A stretch of 64,000 nt of DNA from Agriotes lineatus (GCA_940337035.1 CALNHX010002958.1:98591-162590), one strand, 5' to 3'; positions 36,174 to 49,233 are shown, numbered from the stretch's first letter. Notes: generated by a model not told the origin, from the sequence alone. Program-made: numbers and translations.

Positions 36174-37195
36174 TAGTATCAATTCTACGAGCACTAAAAG
36201 AATTCAGAATTGACCAACAATACTCCAATATTATCTATAATATTTATGAAAACGCAACAACAACTGTTAAACTGCATACCAACACTAAGAGAACAAGAAT
36301 AGAAAGAGGAATTAGACAGGGAAACACTATGTCTCCAATACTCTTCACAACAGTCCTAGAACACTCATTCAAAACTTTAACGTGGGAAAATAAGCGAGTG
36401 ACTATCGATGGGGAAAAACTAAGCAACTTAGGATTTGCTGATTACATAGATTTATTATCAGATAACTTAAGAGAAGCCAAAGAAATGCTAGAAAAACTAC
36501 AACAAGCTACAATCAAAGTAGGATTAAAAATAAACTACAACAAAACAAAAATGATGACCAACTTAGTATCCACCGAACCTATAAAAATAGAGGACAAGGT
36601 CATTCAAATTGTCGACAAACACACCTACCTAGGTCATGAAATCAGAATTAGTAAAAGAATCAGACATGCGAACTCCCGAGAAGAATAGCTTTAGGTTGGG
36701 CAGCTTACGGGAAACTCAGAAACATATTCAAAACGGATATTACTATAAGATTAAAACGAAGAGTCTTCAACCAACGTGTCCTACCGGTTTTGACATACGG
36801 GCCAGAAACACTAACTTTTACAAAAACCACTTTTAAGACTCTGCAAATAACACAACGTAAAATGGAGAGATCAATGCTGGGGTAGACTCCAAGAGATCGA
36901 ACCCGAAACGAAGAAATAAGGAGGAGAACGGGTGTCGAAGACATTATAATACGCATAAAAAATTAAAATGGAGATGGGTCGGACACGTGGCTAGGTTACA
37001 CAACAACAAATAAACCGAGAAAATTTTGGAATGGCGACCGAGAATCGACAAGCCTAGCCGTGGAAGACCGCCAACAAGATGGTCAGACGATCGCAAAAGC
37101 ATCACAACCAACTGGATCGCAATGTCCCAGAATAGAGAAAATTGGAAACGTTTAGAGGAAGCTTAAGTCCAACAATGGACAGAAAGGGGCTGAAA

Positions 37196-40100
37196 GAAGA
37201 AGAATGCCTCTTGGAAAAAAACATGGGATATAAAACCGCAGACTACATATTGCGTGTACACATCCATAGTAAGATCCGCGTAATTGCAAACGGTGATCTT
37301 GTATGGTGTCCCAAAACCAACGTCAAAATGACACAGGATAATTATTATCTATTGCTGAAGCTATCTGCTCTAGTCCAGATTTATAAAAGCTTCTCAATCT
37401 AGTCCAGTCTATTTTAGTAATAAGGAAAGAAGCAAGAAACAGATAGGGAAAAATGACAAACTATTTCGGTGGATACCATACATCAACGACCATAATCTTA
37501 CACTTCAATATAAGCAAAATAGCGAACAGTGACAACTATTAAATAATTCCGTAACCACTAGCGTTCAACGAGCCGGCCAAACCACTGATATGTTGTACAG
37601 GTACAGGAAAGTATAGTAAAAGTTGGCAGTACCTCGTACCAATGCATATATAATATGGAATCTATAATATTTAAATGTAAATAATTGGGAGCGAATCCGA
37701 TAGAAAACACGCGACGCTTGCAATGCCATGTTAATTACCAATACATGTTTAACCCACCACTACACAAAATTCAAGGCACGTAGGAACTAAAAATGATGTC
37801 AATGCACTGTGAATTGCGTCAAAACATTTAGCTAAAAAGCACGGTGGCAGCTTATCTGTCACTTTCGGCGTCGTTCAAGGTATCTTATATAGCTTCAATC
37901 TCACACAGATTCTGTAGCGTACCGTTCAATAGGGACCAAAGTCGCCAACAGGAACTCTAGAATATGTAAATATTAAGATGCGAGTTTTACTTAATCAACA
38001 AATACTTTCAGATAGAGCTAAAAAATCAGGTGACTCAAGATATATAATAAGAATTCACGCCAATGGCATGACTGTTCCCAACTCCAATGCTCACGAAAGC
38101 ATGCAAAATACCCTTTCAAATTCGCATAGCAAATAATTAGCTTAAGTTAAGGTAAGGCAGAGTATTAGAGCGAACGCAAGATAACCGTAACAATACATGT
38201 AAATTCTCAAAGAAGTGGAAGAGTAGCTTGTGTTGAATATGGTCAAGAAAAAAATAAACCCTTTATAAAGCCCTGCAGCTTTTCTTTCTGAAGTAGCTGG
38301 TATTAAAACATGTATAAAGGTATACATAGAAATAAACTGCCTTAATGGCAGAATCTAAATTTTATCAGATATTAAAGCGACCCTTCAAAACCTGAACGCT
38401 GATAAAATACAATCGGTACTCGCCTTCGACTACCGGGATATGTTGAATTACCTTGCAGAATGGGACAAAGTTCCAATACACACAGATGGAACAGGCAAGG
38501 ACCAAATTGTTCATTCCAATACTTCAATAACTGTGAATTGAACGAACAATAACAGAAATACTTTAAATAAGTGTTCAAGTTAAAACGTAAGAAACCATTC
38601 CGTGAAATAAATTCGAAATACAAAGCATTACCTCTAAGCAGAAATAAGTTAAGAACATTTATAGGACTTTTTTATTACTATAGACCTTGTAGGTCGTAAT
38701 CTATTCTTAAAGCTAAAGTCGGTAGTTTATTTTTATAACCGAACACTTACTCTCAACTTTCTCCGTATTCAGAGCAATCTTCTTCTTCCAAGCCTGCCTG
38801 TAAGTCATGTTTACGTAGGCGTAAGACCACGTCTTCGTCATAAAAAACAATATGTAAGCCATTAGCATCCTCGTGAAAACTGAAAAACCCCATTGAAGAG
38901 ACTATTAACATAGCCTTGGTTAAACAGAAAAGATAAAACATTGAAATGGCTTTCCAGCAAATTACGCTTACCCAGATGTGTTCCATAAATTCTTATTGCA
39001 TACACAGAGCCACTTGGCAGGAAGAATACGTTTAAAGCATGGAGGATCATTCCCACTCTTTCCGCAATTACACCCTTTGGAAAATTTATGTGTTGACAAT
39101 ATTTCCAATATATTTTGATAAGGTTTACATCTACTTACATAAATCAACAGTTTCTCCAATAAGAACATTTGAATTGTTTGCTGAAGGAAATCTAAAATTG
39201 TTCGATCGATTAAAAGTCCACGTGGATGCAATGTACAAAAATATTGGAATTAAAAATGTTTGTAACGATTACATGTTTAAAGTAAAACTACTACGTCATA
39301 TTATTATAAACATGCTAAGAATAATATTGTAAAAATATAACGTACAAATAATCGTCTGCCCAGGCAACCACCAATGCTTAATGGCAGCAAAGCTTAATTG
39401 AAATATAACTTCAAAGGGTCCTTTTTGAATTCCGAACCTAAAAGAAAATACCTTTGTGTATCTGATAAAGTTAGATAAACTGCCACCGTCATCTTTATTA
39501 GTAGCTTTACAATCCACCTTCACAAATGTAGCTAAAAGTACTACAAAGATTTTCTTTAATCCACTTCATATAATTCTACTTAATCATACCTCTTGTAATT
39601 TTCTAGAATTAGCAAAGCCCAAAATAGAGAAACCATCACAATCAGCCAACCCTTGACGCCATCTACAGATCTATAACGAATAAAACTATACAATCTGTAA
39701 ACGTTAAAAATTAAACATACTGCGCTTTGGGTAGCTTTCCATCTTTATTCCGTGGGCCCCTCCTGCTTTCTTGCGAACTCATTACTTCACAGCACCTACT
39801 AAAATAAACTTCTGATCTGCACAAGCAAAAAGACGAGTTTTGTAAAAACACGTAAACTGCATTAACAATCTCCTTGAGCTTCTGTCGTATTATGAATGAA
39901 CAACACAGTTATCAAATCATGTACGCTAATAACAGAAGTTTGTGAAATATCCCTGTAGATAAACGTAGCAAGAATGCGTTCACTTGCTTTAGAATTACCG
40001 GCAGCCTTGCCTGTAACCAAACATTGTGGTTCTTAGTATTGTAAAACCATTATCATTACCTTTCAACTGCTATTGCAATATTTTCAGTAATGCTAGAGAA

Positions 40101-41364
40101 CTAGTTTTGCATATTTATTAAGGGTGAGCTTTTCACAAATACTTGACAACCAACTAGACTTTAGAAAACGACATACTCTAAGTTTATTTAATAAAAATAG
40201 TCCACTCGGATTAAATTCGGGATTTGGGAAGCAATTCTGGATTACAACGCGAACTGATTAATCAGTTGTTTTGAAATTGACGCCCATTGTATTGCAAGCT
40301 GTTTCATCGTGTTAGAAATACTTATTGTCAAGTTGGTTATCATGTATTTAATTTATAAAACGTTACTGCTAGGCGGTTACAGTTCCATCAAAAAGTATTA
40401 GACCAAGTAACGCCTTTAACTCTAGGGGAAGCTTATACCCCTTAGAGAGAGCATCCCCATGTGGCAAATCGAGAAGGCCTCTCTGGTATGAGAAAATAAG
40501 AAATGGCCAAAGGATACCAAAAAATCCCCAGGAGGAATAATATGATATGTCTGGAAAATTATGTGGATCTTCTTGTCTTTTTATTTTTTGGATGTATAGC
40601 TCGGTATTTGATTACTAAATATAAATGATCTACGCATTAGCAAGTAAAATAAGTTTTTCATCATACAAAATGTTACTATTTGTCAATAAAGGTAATTAGT
40701 TTGTTTGTCGGATTTTTTAATTCTATCTATTTCTAGACGTACTATAATAATCATAGTTGTGTTAAAGTGCAAAAGAAATACTATTTAAAAAACGTGAAAT
40801 GCAGGAAGCCTCTACATTGCAGGTAAAGCTCATAACGTAACACATGAAGTGGGAAGACTTGCCACAGACAACAACGGAGCCGAAATTACAAGATTAAAAG
40901 AGCAGTCTCACTATCAGACGGTACAATATTGACACAAATTAGCGCTGCTGCATTATTGTTTGCCGATATCGAACGGCACATGCCACCGACTTGCTATGGA
41001 AAACAAATCAGAGTCAACTTACCTTGGAAAACTACATTAGATGGTGTCAAGTGGTTCTATCTGGAACGTTCGCTGTCTTCAATTTGTGACGACTAACCAC
41101 TATGTGCCTTAAAGGAATCAAAAATAATTCGTACCTAGGAGATAATGAAAAGTAGGGTATGAATAACGATTTGTAATTACTTGTGTAAAGAAACACTTAA
41201 TTGTATAATCAAATATCACATAGTAAATATCACAGATAATACAAATAATGGCTTATACCTAACATATAAATTGGTATGTAAGCCCTCCTTCTTGAACAAT
41301 GCTTTCACAAAACTACACAGGAGCAATCAGTGCTGAGTAAAAAGCTCGAAAGTATACAGTAAGT
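37196..41364. other. ~4.2 kb without recognisable features
   Basis: AT-rich sequence. Short frames (for example 39039-39332 plus and 38753-38986 minus) resemble nothing I know. Around 38655 the plus strand reads KLRTFIGLFYYYRPC, faintly like the post-RT motif of gypsy pol, but nothing around it supports a retroelement. Around 40900-41090 another frame (SLSDGTILTQISAAALLFAD) is open for ~65 codons without a recognised family. This is either old decayed repeats or single-copy DNA. Confidence 0.45.
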
Positions 41365-41372
41365 ATAGTAGT

Positions 41373-42406
41373 TAGTGATGGTCTTATTCGAATGAAAAAT
41401 AACCGGTTATCCGGTTATTGAAATAACCTATGTAACTCGGTTTTCGTTCCAAGTATTTGAATGAAAAATAACCTCATGCTGATACGTACTACGCTTTGAA
41501 TATAAAACCTATATTCAAAGGTACTACGTGCCATATCTCAGCGACCTACGCAGTGCTCAAAATTCTGTAAATATAAATACGTCATAACTCATAAACAAAG
41601 CAGGTTGTACTGAAAACACCATTTGGTTATCGCGTAACTACCTCCTATCATAAAAAATATCAAATTATCAAATTCTGGGGACCTGAAACCTGAACGCCTA
41701 AAAACTGCAAACGCATCAAGCTATAAAACAATTTTTTATTTGCTTACATCTCCAAAGGTTCAAAACAAGAGGCGGCGCCTTTAACTCCCCCGATCGATAA
41801 AGATAAACGTTTTACCACTTTTTATTGCGATTAGCAAGCAGTCCCGCATATTTCTTTCTTTCTACACTTCTTAATAAATACCTTTTAATTTCCAATATAT
41901 AACACATAATGTATCGGCGCCTTAGAAATCGGGCACTACACACTATTATGATATATTTTGCATGTATTTTTTAAGTGTATACACTGAGTTTTTACAGTTA
42001 TTATGGTTTTAATTGTTACGTCAGATTGTTTATTGTTTGTCAATTATGAAATGCCATCTCACATTAATGAAGTAACCGGAGCAAGAATACTCCAAAGACT
42101 AGAAGAACATATTACGTGTCCCGATTTCTAAGGCGCCGACCGTACATATTATGTTTTGGTTCCTCTGCTATCTGCAAGTTACTATGTCGATGCAGATGAC
42201 GGTGAACCGATGTCGATGCAGATGACGGTGTACCGATGTCGATGCAGATGACGGTGAACCGCCAACCGGCAAACCGGCTGACTTAATCGAAACGAATCGA
42301 GAGCCAAAATTTATTCGAATGATTATTCAAATAATCATTCGGTTGTTAATATCATTCGAATGCAAATAATGCGGTTATGAAAATTGTCCAGTTATGCCCA
42401 TCACTA
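41373..42406. mobile_element. Non-autonomous hAT element with exact 8-bp duplication
   Basis: The ends TAGTGATGG and CCATCACTA are inverted, and ATAGTAGT flanks both sides (41365-41372 and 42407-42414), the 8-bp duplication of the hAT superfamily. Subterminal regions carry CGGTTATCCGGTTATT and ATTCGAATG-type motifs as in insect hAT MITEs. No transposase. A smaller inverted-repeat unit sits inside (CGGCGCCTTAGAAATCGGG near 41913, its complement near 42118). A 26-bp minisatellite follows at ~42187-42262. Confidence 0.93.
42187..42262. repeat. 26-bp minisatellite, ~3 copies
   Basis: GATGTCGATGCAGATGACGG TGAACC units in tandem. The same unit recurs at ~43029-43110. Confidence 0.85.
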
Positions 42407-42866
42407 ATAGTAGTGCTAACCAAATATTAAGATTCCTGTAATTTGGAACAAAGGACATTCATTGAGTGATTAAAATGTGTTACACCTTCCCAAATCTAAA
42501 CGAATTTTTTATAACTGAGAGTTATTTATTCAGAAACCTGCTCGCCACTGAATTATGTTAATTGCTGGGATAACAAACTAGCATGCAATGTGAACGAAGA
42601 ACGGAATGGGACGATTCGCCGTCGCCGGTTCACCGTCGACCCGATTCGCCGTCGCAAGTCAGTAAATATTATTATTAGAGCCCGGAACAAAAAAATTCTA
42701 AAAAAGGCAGACATTTATGCATTATAAAAACTGAATACACAAAATATTACAGTAAAGTTAAATATGAATAACTATAATTGATACATATATCTCCAAAAGC
42801 TGTAAGTGCCTAAAAATAAAGATATCATCTGTAAAATAGAATTTTAATGACCACAGTTTAACAAGG
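42407..42866. other. Spacer between hAT element and duplicated segment
   Basis: Mostly featureless. Near 42613-42656 the string GATTCGCCGTCG occurs twice with GGTTCACCGTCG between, a short degenerate tandem related in style to the nearby minisatellite. Confidence 0.5.
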
Positions 42867-43112
42867 TAAAAGATTGTTTATTGTTTGTCAATTATGAAAT
42901 GCCATCTCACATTAATGAAGTAACCGGAGCAAGAATACTCCAAAGACTAGAGGAACATATTACGTGTCCCAATTTCTAAGGCGCCGACCGTACATATTAT
43001 GTTTTGGTTCCTCTGCTATCTGCAAGTTACGATGTCGATGCAGATAAAGGTGAACCGATGTCGATGCAGATGACGGTGAACCGATGTCGATGCAGATGAC
43101 GGTGAACCGATC
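42867..43112. repeat. Second copy of hAT-internal segment 42024-42270
   Basis: From AGATTGTTTATTGTTTGTCA through GGCGCCGACCGTACATATTA to the GATGTCGATGCAGAT repeats it is nearly identical to 42024-42270. It ends just before the second copy of the 1.3-kb duplication. It lacks the hAT ends, so it is a fragment. Confidence 0.9.
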
Positions 43113-43117
43113 ATGAT

Positions 43118-44057
43118 GTATGGTACATACAACGTTTTATTATATTTTTATCCTCAAAATGAACAAAAATCAAGGATACAGTATTTTGGGCATATGTTAT
43201 TACATAATCGTTGTGTTGGCGCTATGAATTTTTGATGTGCTATAATTTCTGCGTAGATTTTTGGTGCTGCTATACTAGACTGTGTTTGTTATACTGCTTA
43301 ACAACTGTATAACCCCTCGGGCCATAAAAGTCGTATTACATCCGCTATCGAGAGCTAATAAATAAGCTGATGGTTCCAAGTTAGAATAAAACCTTGAATA
43401 CTTGCAACAAAACTAGCATGCCAGTGAACATGAATCCATTAAATTACCATAAAAGAAAAATAGTAATCTCATTATCACTTAGACAGGATAGGAAGCGATA
43501 GACTTTCAAGCATATAATATAAATAGAAACTAGAGAAAGGGATCTGCAGCCAATCTAAAAAAAAACAACGACAGTAAAAATAGTAACCGCCAGTTATAAA
43601 ACATGAATAGAAAAAGCGGGAATGGAAATACTAATGACATTTTCGCTTAGAAAAAAATTTGCAATGCACAGATTTTCAAAGATACATAGATTGTAAGTAT
43701 GCAACGAGAAAAAGGAAATCACTAAGCAGATCACAACAGAAATAAGACGGTCGACTACAACTGCTATTTTAAAGGACATAAGTCAAATACATGCATGGAA
43801 AAGAAAACAATACACTCACTAATAATATAATCACTGAGATAGAATAAAGAACTGCAGCCCTGCAGAGATATATTATAAACAAAAAACGATATCAAGAACA
43901 TCTACAAGTAGACTATGGGAACGTTGGAAAGAAGAATTACACTAAACGCAGCAACTCAACGAATATATTCAACTGATAAAGAGACGAAACGGGGAGGAAA
44001 TCCATAGCAGACCAAAAAAATGTCGCAAAAAACAACTATAGTTGATGTACTAACGCA

Positions 44058-44088
<31 letters not shown>

Positions 44089-44443
44089 CGCGTGCCTTAT
44101 CCGTTCCAGGTGTTCACAATCAATAAGACAATCTGGACTTTTTTGATAGCTGTTCAGAAGTGGTCTGTTGTTGTCATTGAGAACCAAGATCTTAGATTCC
44201 TCAGCCAGGAGATGCACCTGCGTCCGGGTCCTCTCTTTTCTAGCACTTTACCTTGTAGTGTCCGTTGAAGTATACCATAGCGTTGTTCATTGCTCATGAG
44301 ATGTCCGAAATATTGCAACCTAACACACAGATCAACTGTATGACAATAGAAGATAATACAAGGAGCATCTAATACTGAGTGGCCGAAAGTGAACAGCATT
44401 GGAGTAGTCCTTGATCAGACTATTACCTACACGTGCTTTTCGA
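43118..44443. repeat. ~1.3-kb dispersed duplication, copy 2
   Basis: Matches 30563-31876 in the same orientation; the simple CTT run is longer and a handful of bases differ. On the left it touches the hAT-derived fragment; on the right it runs into sequence upstream of a gypsy-type LTR. Confidence 0.92.
44060..44399 (-). pseudogene. Non-LTR retrotransposon 3' end (copy 2)
   Basis: Same C-terminal LINE fragment as at 31505-31842: YFGHLMSNEQRYGILQRTLQ, then GPGRRCISWLRNLRSWF. It is 5' truncated at the same point and ends in the same (GAA)n tail, so it was duplicated together with its surroundings. Confidence 0.75.
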
Positions 44444-44811
44444 CTATTCAGTAAAATTTTACACCCGTGTTCATAGATAAATGATAGCGTGCAAAGCTAG
44501 AGTTGTGTTCCTTAGTATATGTCATATTGATAAATTTAATTGCTTGTCAGTTTGACATTGTCAGTAAATAGTAAATTTATAGTTATTTACAAGTGAGGAA
44601 CAAAGTATTCAACAATACCCGCAAGGTAACGGGTTTTACCGGCTCCAGAAGGTGACTGGCGAGCCAAAGGCGAGCCAGTCATATCCTTCTGTATGCCAGT
44701 AAAAACCTTTTTACCAAGCTAGTAATGTTAAATGCTATAAAAAAGAAACGAACAATTTTACTATAAAAGCTGGTTGAAGATCTTATATATGAAAAATTGG
44801 GGGGAATAAAC
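44444..44811 (+). other. Internal remnant and purine tract upstream of a gypsy-type LTR
   Basis: The last ~60 bases (AAAAGCTGGTTGAAGATCTT, then GAAAAATTGGGGGGAATAAA) closely match the end of the gypsy element at 25180-25228, including the polypurine tract. Further upstream, near 44644-44690, an imperfect hairpin (GACTGGCGAGCC against GGCGAGCCAGTC) is visible. No pol sequence remains. Confidence 0.7.
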
Positions 44812-46110
44812 TGTAATGCAGCATACAGGGTATATGTTACATTTAGTTTAAATGTTAATATCTAGATAGCTAATGTATTGCATGTGACATAACATGTGTA
44901 TGTATGACTGGAGGTAGTAGTAAAGGCAACCACAAGGTTACTATTAGAAATGAGAAAAATAAATAACTTTATTTTTGAATTTTTCAGTAAAGATTCACGT
45001 TAAGGGGGAAATTCCACTTAATAGTGAGAGTATAATAATTGCCTGTTTGATCCTGTAGTAGTAATACAGTATTATCTAAGATCCAAGGTGATTTCAAGTC
45101 ACACTTATTATAAAAGTATATAATTCAAGGTTTATTTTGAATTCATTTAAAGTCGCATATTTTATTGAGAATAATAGAATACTACGAAGCTAATAGAAGC
45201 ATTGAAAGGGAATGTTGTCGTATGCTGTGTTGGCTGTCTGTTCAAGTAATAGAGGTTGAAAAGCCTACAACGCGTTTTAGAATTGGTCGGGAACATCCAA
45301 GAGGGGTTTCGCTGATTAGAATTTGTCTAGTCAGAAGTTGAAGTTAGAGCGTTCAGGTACCGAAATAAACATCAGTAAGGTCAGTGACAATTTCTTATAA
45401 AATAATATGAAATAAGAGTTGAACGTGAGTTTGGTGCAACAAATCTTTAAACTATTGTAATAATATTTAGGAAATAATTTTAGAAGAATAATTTTTCTAA
45501 ATTCAATAGTTATTTGAGTACTCAACAGTTTTCGGCAATTATATTTTTAAATTGTAAACATTTTGGGGCTAGGATAATATTAGAGAATATATATGATTTA
45601 ATCAAGCTTGGAGAAAGATTAACAATTGATTAAATTACTTTTTGACAACTCGTAATTTTATTCTGCAATATCAGATCAAACTGCTATTTACTATTAACAA
45701 ACTGATCATAAACATTAAGTTTATGAAGTAGGTACCTGAAGTGTGATTTTAATTCATAAAATAAAATTATTAGGCTCTTTAGAAAGGGATCCATTCATTA
45801 AAAATATATAAAGAGAATTTGTTAGTTGAAGGCTAAACCTTTCAGCTGAGAGTTTGCAGTCTTATTGTTCAAGAAACTGACTAGTCTAGGTATAAACACT
45901 AATGAACACGTGACATAATTTTAAATGTCAAATTAATTTGTGAAATACGTCAAGTTTAACTGATCTTATTAAGAAATAAAGTAGGTATTGTAATTATAAT
46001 AATCTTCTTAATATTTCATTTAATATTCACCTCGTATATTTGTTTTAACCCTTTTTCAAAATATTTTCACCATCTAGCATGTAAAAAATGGGGTAATTTC
46101 TAAGTTTTAT
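44812..46110 (+). repeat. 3' LTR of a second gypsy-family element, internal region lost
   Basis: It starts TGTAATGCAGCATAC, directly after a purine tract identical in type to that of the 9960-26417 element. It shares diverged stretches with that LTR, such as the TTTTTGACAAC, TTTGAGTACTC and TCAGCTGAGAG-like strings. The right end is uncertain (~46110, near AAATGGGGTAATTTC). It belongs to a related but different subfamily. The rest of the element is gone. Confidence 0.7.
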
Positions 46111-47042
46111 TTAGACCGAAAAATTCTATTCAAAACTACATTTTATTTTCTGAGTTGTTATTTTTCTAATAATGATAACAAAATCTGTTTAGTTCTTATG
46201 TTACAATTATTTATGCCTTCTAGAAATTAAACTTATTTGAGTTCTACCTACTTCATCATATTATTTTAATAGAAATTATATTTGTCATATGTAATATGAG
46301 CATGTATTTACCTTATCACTTTCAAAACCACTGTAGAATACTCAAATGCTATACCTTTCATCTTAATTTGTATCAAATTTAATTCTATGAATGACTTTCA
46401 ATCAAACAGCCAATTCTTTTTAAACTTTCCTTAGTTGATTGTATTGATCTTCCAAAATCTTTTTTTAACATTAACCTTCATTCAAAACTGCTCTTTATGT
46501 ATCATAACAGTATATAAACAAACTTATGAATGTGATAGTATTTCTTTACAGCAACTAGTTAAAGGGGTATATTTTTCATTTGGTACTACAAGTGTAGTTG
46601 ATATATTTTACAATTTTGGTAAAGCAAGTAAGGGATTTATATTACATTTTAAAGTTTCAACGTGTAGCATTAATACAAATAACAATGCAAATAGGGCGGT
46701 ATATAATAATTTAATAATAATTTAACCAACCACAATGTTGGAACGTTACTGCTTTGTGGAAATACAATTAAATTCAATAATACACATCTGTTCAGTTAAG
46801 ATATGGATTTAAGCTGTTTTATTCATATACAATTTACTTTTTGGTAATCATAGTGATTTCAGTAAGCATTGTTACATATTTATGGTGCCGAAAACGTCTA
46901 GGACACCACAGCATTGTAATTTATTTTACTTCCTAAAGGAAGACAAAGAAGTGTCATTTTTCAGGATGAAATCAGAAATATAACTACGTGTCGTCAGTAT
47001 ATAATATAAAACAAAACATTAGGTTTAATATAAACCTTTGAG
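46111..47042. other. No confident feature
   Basis: AT-rich. A 96-codon plus frame at 46435-46725 has no recognisable similarity and looks like chance in low-complexity DNA. Confidence 0.45.
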
Positions 47043-47071
47043 GAGGGGCGTCGCTAATCACTTATGATTGC

Positions 47072-47087
47072 GGGGGGGGGGGGGGGG
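47072..47087 (+). repeat. Run of 16 G
   Basis: An uninterrupted G tract just inside the proposed left end of the hAT element. It could form a G-quadruplex and is also a likely sequencing weak spot. Confidence 0.9.
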
Positions 47088-47678
47088 CGATTGTCCAACT
47101 TATAATTTGAAAAAAAAACAGGTTTTTTAAAGGCACATATTTATTTGTATATTGTATACAGGTACGATTATAAGTACATACATATATAATAACTTTATTA
47201 TTTAATTAACGAAGAACAAAAACAGTACATATACAAAACTAAATGTATGTAAATTTTATATATAAATATATACAGGGTGTTATGGAAATGAGTGCAAATA
47301 TTTTAACCCTTAACATAACTCGCTAAACTGAACAACTCCTCCATTTATTATTTTTTCGAAAACGCGCTCAAAACTGAGTTAAAATTCAAAACAATTTTAC
47401 TCTAAAAATGCATACTCGCCTATGGAATAATATTTTAATTTAATGGCACAAATCACAAAAAACATTTCTTTCATATGCAAACCAACAAAACTGCATAGGT
47501 ACTGATAACAATTTTAGTTCACATCTGGTCACCAGCATACTTTATCAATATTGAGGTAGGTCAGTTATTGACCGCATGTTTCTTGTGCAAAAACTTTGCA
47601 GTTTTAATATACTTGTGTCGTTCACCTTTAACATAGATTTTCTTACCAAGCTGCTCGTCAAATTTAGGGGAGATAAAT

Positions 47679-49097
47679 TGTAACACCTGGACCCTTCTTT
47701 TTAAGGGATTAATTATTAATTTACCTCGGATACGCTCATTAGTCGGAAACAGAGTTCAAACACGCTTTTCAGCCACCATACGAAGTTAACAAATACTCAA
47801 ACAGAATTTCATATATACACTTTTATTTGTTATAACTATGTACAAAATAATAAAGCAGGAATTAACGAAAATAAAGGATTTTCCATCAGTTTGACAAATG
47901 ATTAATTACAATAACGTCGACGGCTGGAGTAGCTCTCTTCGGGTTGCTCGGGCTTCTTCGCTGTTTTGGCACATACGTGGACCCGCGCAGTGGCTGCGCC
48001 GCAGGAGTTAGCTGTCAAAGTTCTCGCCTCATGTTTCTGTAAACAATCTACAAGTTAAATCTATTAATACACTTTTTCCACCCTTTCCGGTGACGAGAAT
48101 AGGTTTAATTGGAGCCCCGGGAAGGGTGCCGTGCAGCGGCGTGATCACGGGATGATTTATCCAAGCCCCGTGGTTCTCGTAAATATGTTTGTGGAAGCCT
48201 GCACGTTCCTGATATCTTTGAGACCGACGGCGTGCCGCAATTTAGCAACAAATAACAGGTAAATTTACATTTACTTTGCAAGAGTGATATGTTTCTAGTC
48301 GGCCGGCTGAATGCCTAATTTTGCAATGTAACGGTAGCCAACGTTTATGAATTTACAGGAGTCTCTGCGTACTCGCAAGTTGATATTTGCGGCCGGCGTA
48401 AAGATTCTAGTCGAGCGGTGCAGGCACTCGATTTCAAAGCGGCTCAAAATGTATCGGGGTTTTATTTAATTAGGGCCATATATTTCGGCTGGGGAGAATT
48501 GATGACATCTAGATATTTATTTTGACAAAGCCACTAGGTCAACCCACGTAAGACAGAGGACATTCAGGCGGATTTTCACCACTGAGTCGAATTCTGTTTA
48601 GTGGTGACTGCGAGATGTTTCTCAAAATAATTCACTAGGTCAAATCTACTCTCGGGGAAGTTAACTAATTAATAAGTTGTTGACATCCAGGCGGATTCTC
48701 ACCACTGGGTCGAAACAACTTATTATCTAGCTTGCTAAGTGCGGTCTAGCGGGTTCTCCTGAAGGGAGCTGGTGCTAGCAGGAAGAATCTCTCTTGAATG
48801 CCGGATGGGGATTGGGGATCTGGGACTGGGGAAATCGGTCTGGAAGGTCTCGGAGTCGGAAGGGAAAGTCTCGTGGAAATCTCCTTTTAAATACGCTCTG
48901 TAACTGGTTTTATATGCTGCGCCAAAGCCATGAGGAGGGGATTCTGCGCGCGTTTAACCTTTGTTTCGATGCCCGGGCGGGCTTATCGGTTCGGTACAGG
49001 TGGAGGGTCTTGATAACGCTACGTGAGGATGACGAATAAATTTGATCATATTATTTAATATGGATTTTACCAAATTTAAACGGAAGCTAGCGTTACA
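47679..49097 (-). repeat. LTR of element A (3' in element orientation)
   Basis: 1419 bp; differs from the other copy by a handful of substitutions and lacks a 57-bp segment after ATTACAATAAC. On the minus strand TATAAAAC (plus 48907-48914) is a likely TATA box. Confidence 0.93.
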
Positions 49098-49233
49098 CAT
49101 GATGGTTCCTCCGGGAAAAAAGACGCTTGGTGGACATCTTCATCAAGGAGGCTCTCAAAACAATGCAGAGATCACCTGGAGATCTCGTGATTATTGAGAC
49201 CGGACACAGAAAACATTCAAACTGGGGTATAAT

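Larger units (their letters stand above)
34135..37195 (+). pseudogene. RTE-like non-LTR retrotransposon carrying two MITE insertions
   Basis: The copy enters in the endonuclease at ILCGDFN, is cut by a MITE, then resumes (KIEIISNPAEYVLGKFGSPG, RNERGATLLNFLLENNLFQM, NEIDYIITN). A linker region (35065-35382) and reverse transcriptase follow: FQKAFDTVEL, a second MITE, VSILRAL or its variant, RIERGIRQGNTMSPILF. FADYIDLLSD stands where FADD is expected, so the second catalytic Asp is Tyr. THLGH-type and C-terminal GRPPTRWSDD and NWKRLEEA blocks reach ~37195. It contains several frameshifts and stops plus a short deletion near 35767. It is 5' truncated and dead. Confidence 0.88.

Noticed and set aside
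38640..38680. Gypsy pol remnant at LRTFIGLFYYYRP
   Set aside because: Only about fifteen residues resemble pol; no motif is found up- or downstream in any frame.
46435..46725. 96-codon frame as a gene
   Set aside because: Low-complexity AT-rich frame with no domain, no neighbours and no splice context.
48794..49039. 81-codon frame repeated at 51988-52233
   Set aside because: It is the same sequence in both LTRs of element A, antisense to the element, with no known family.
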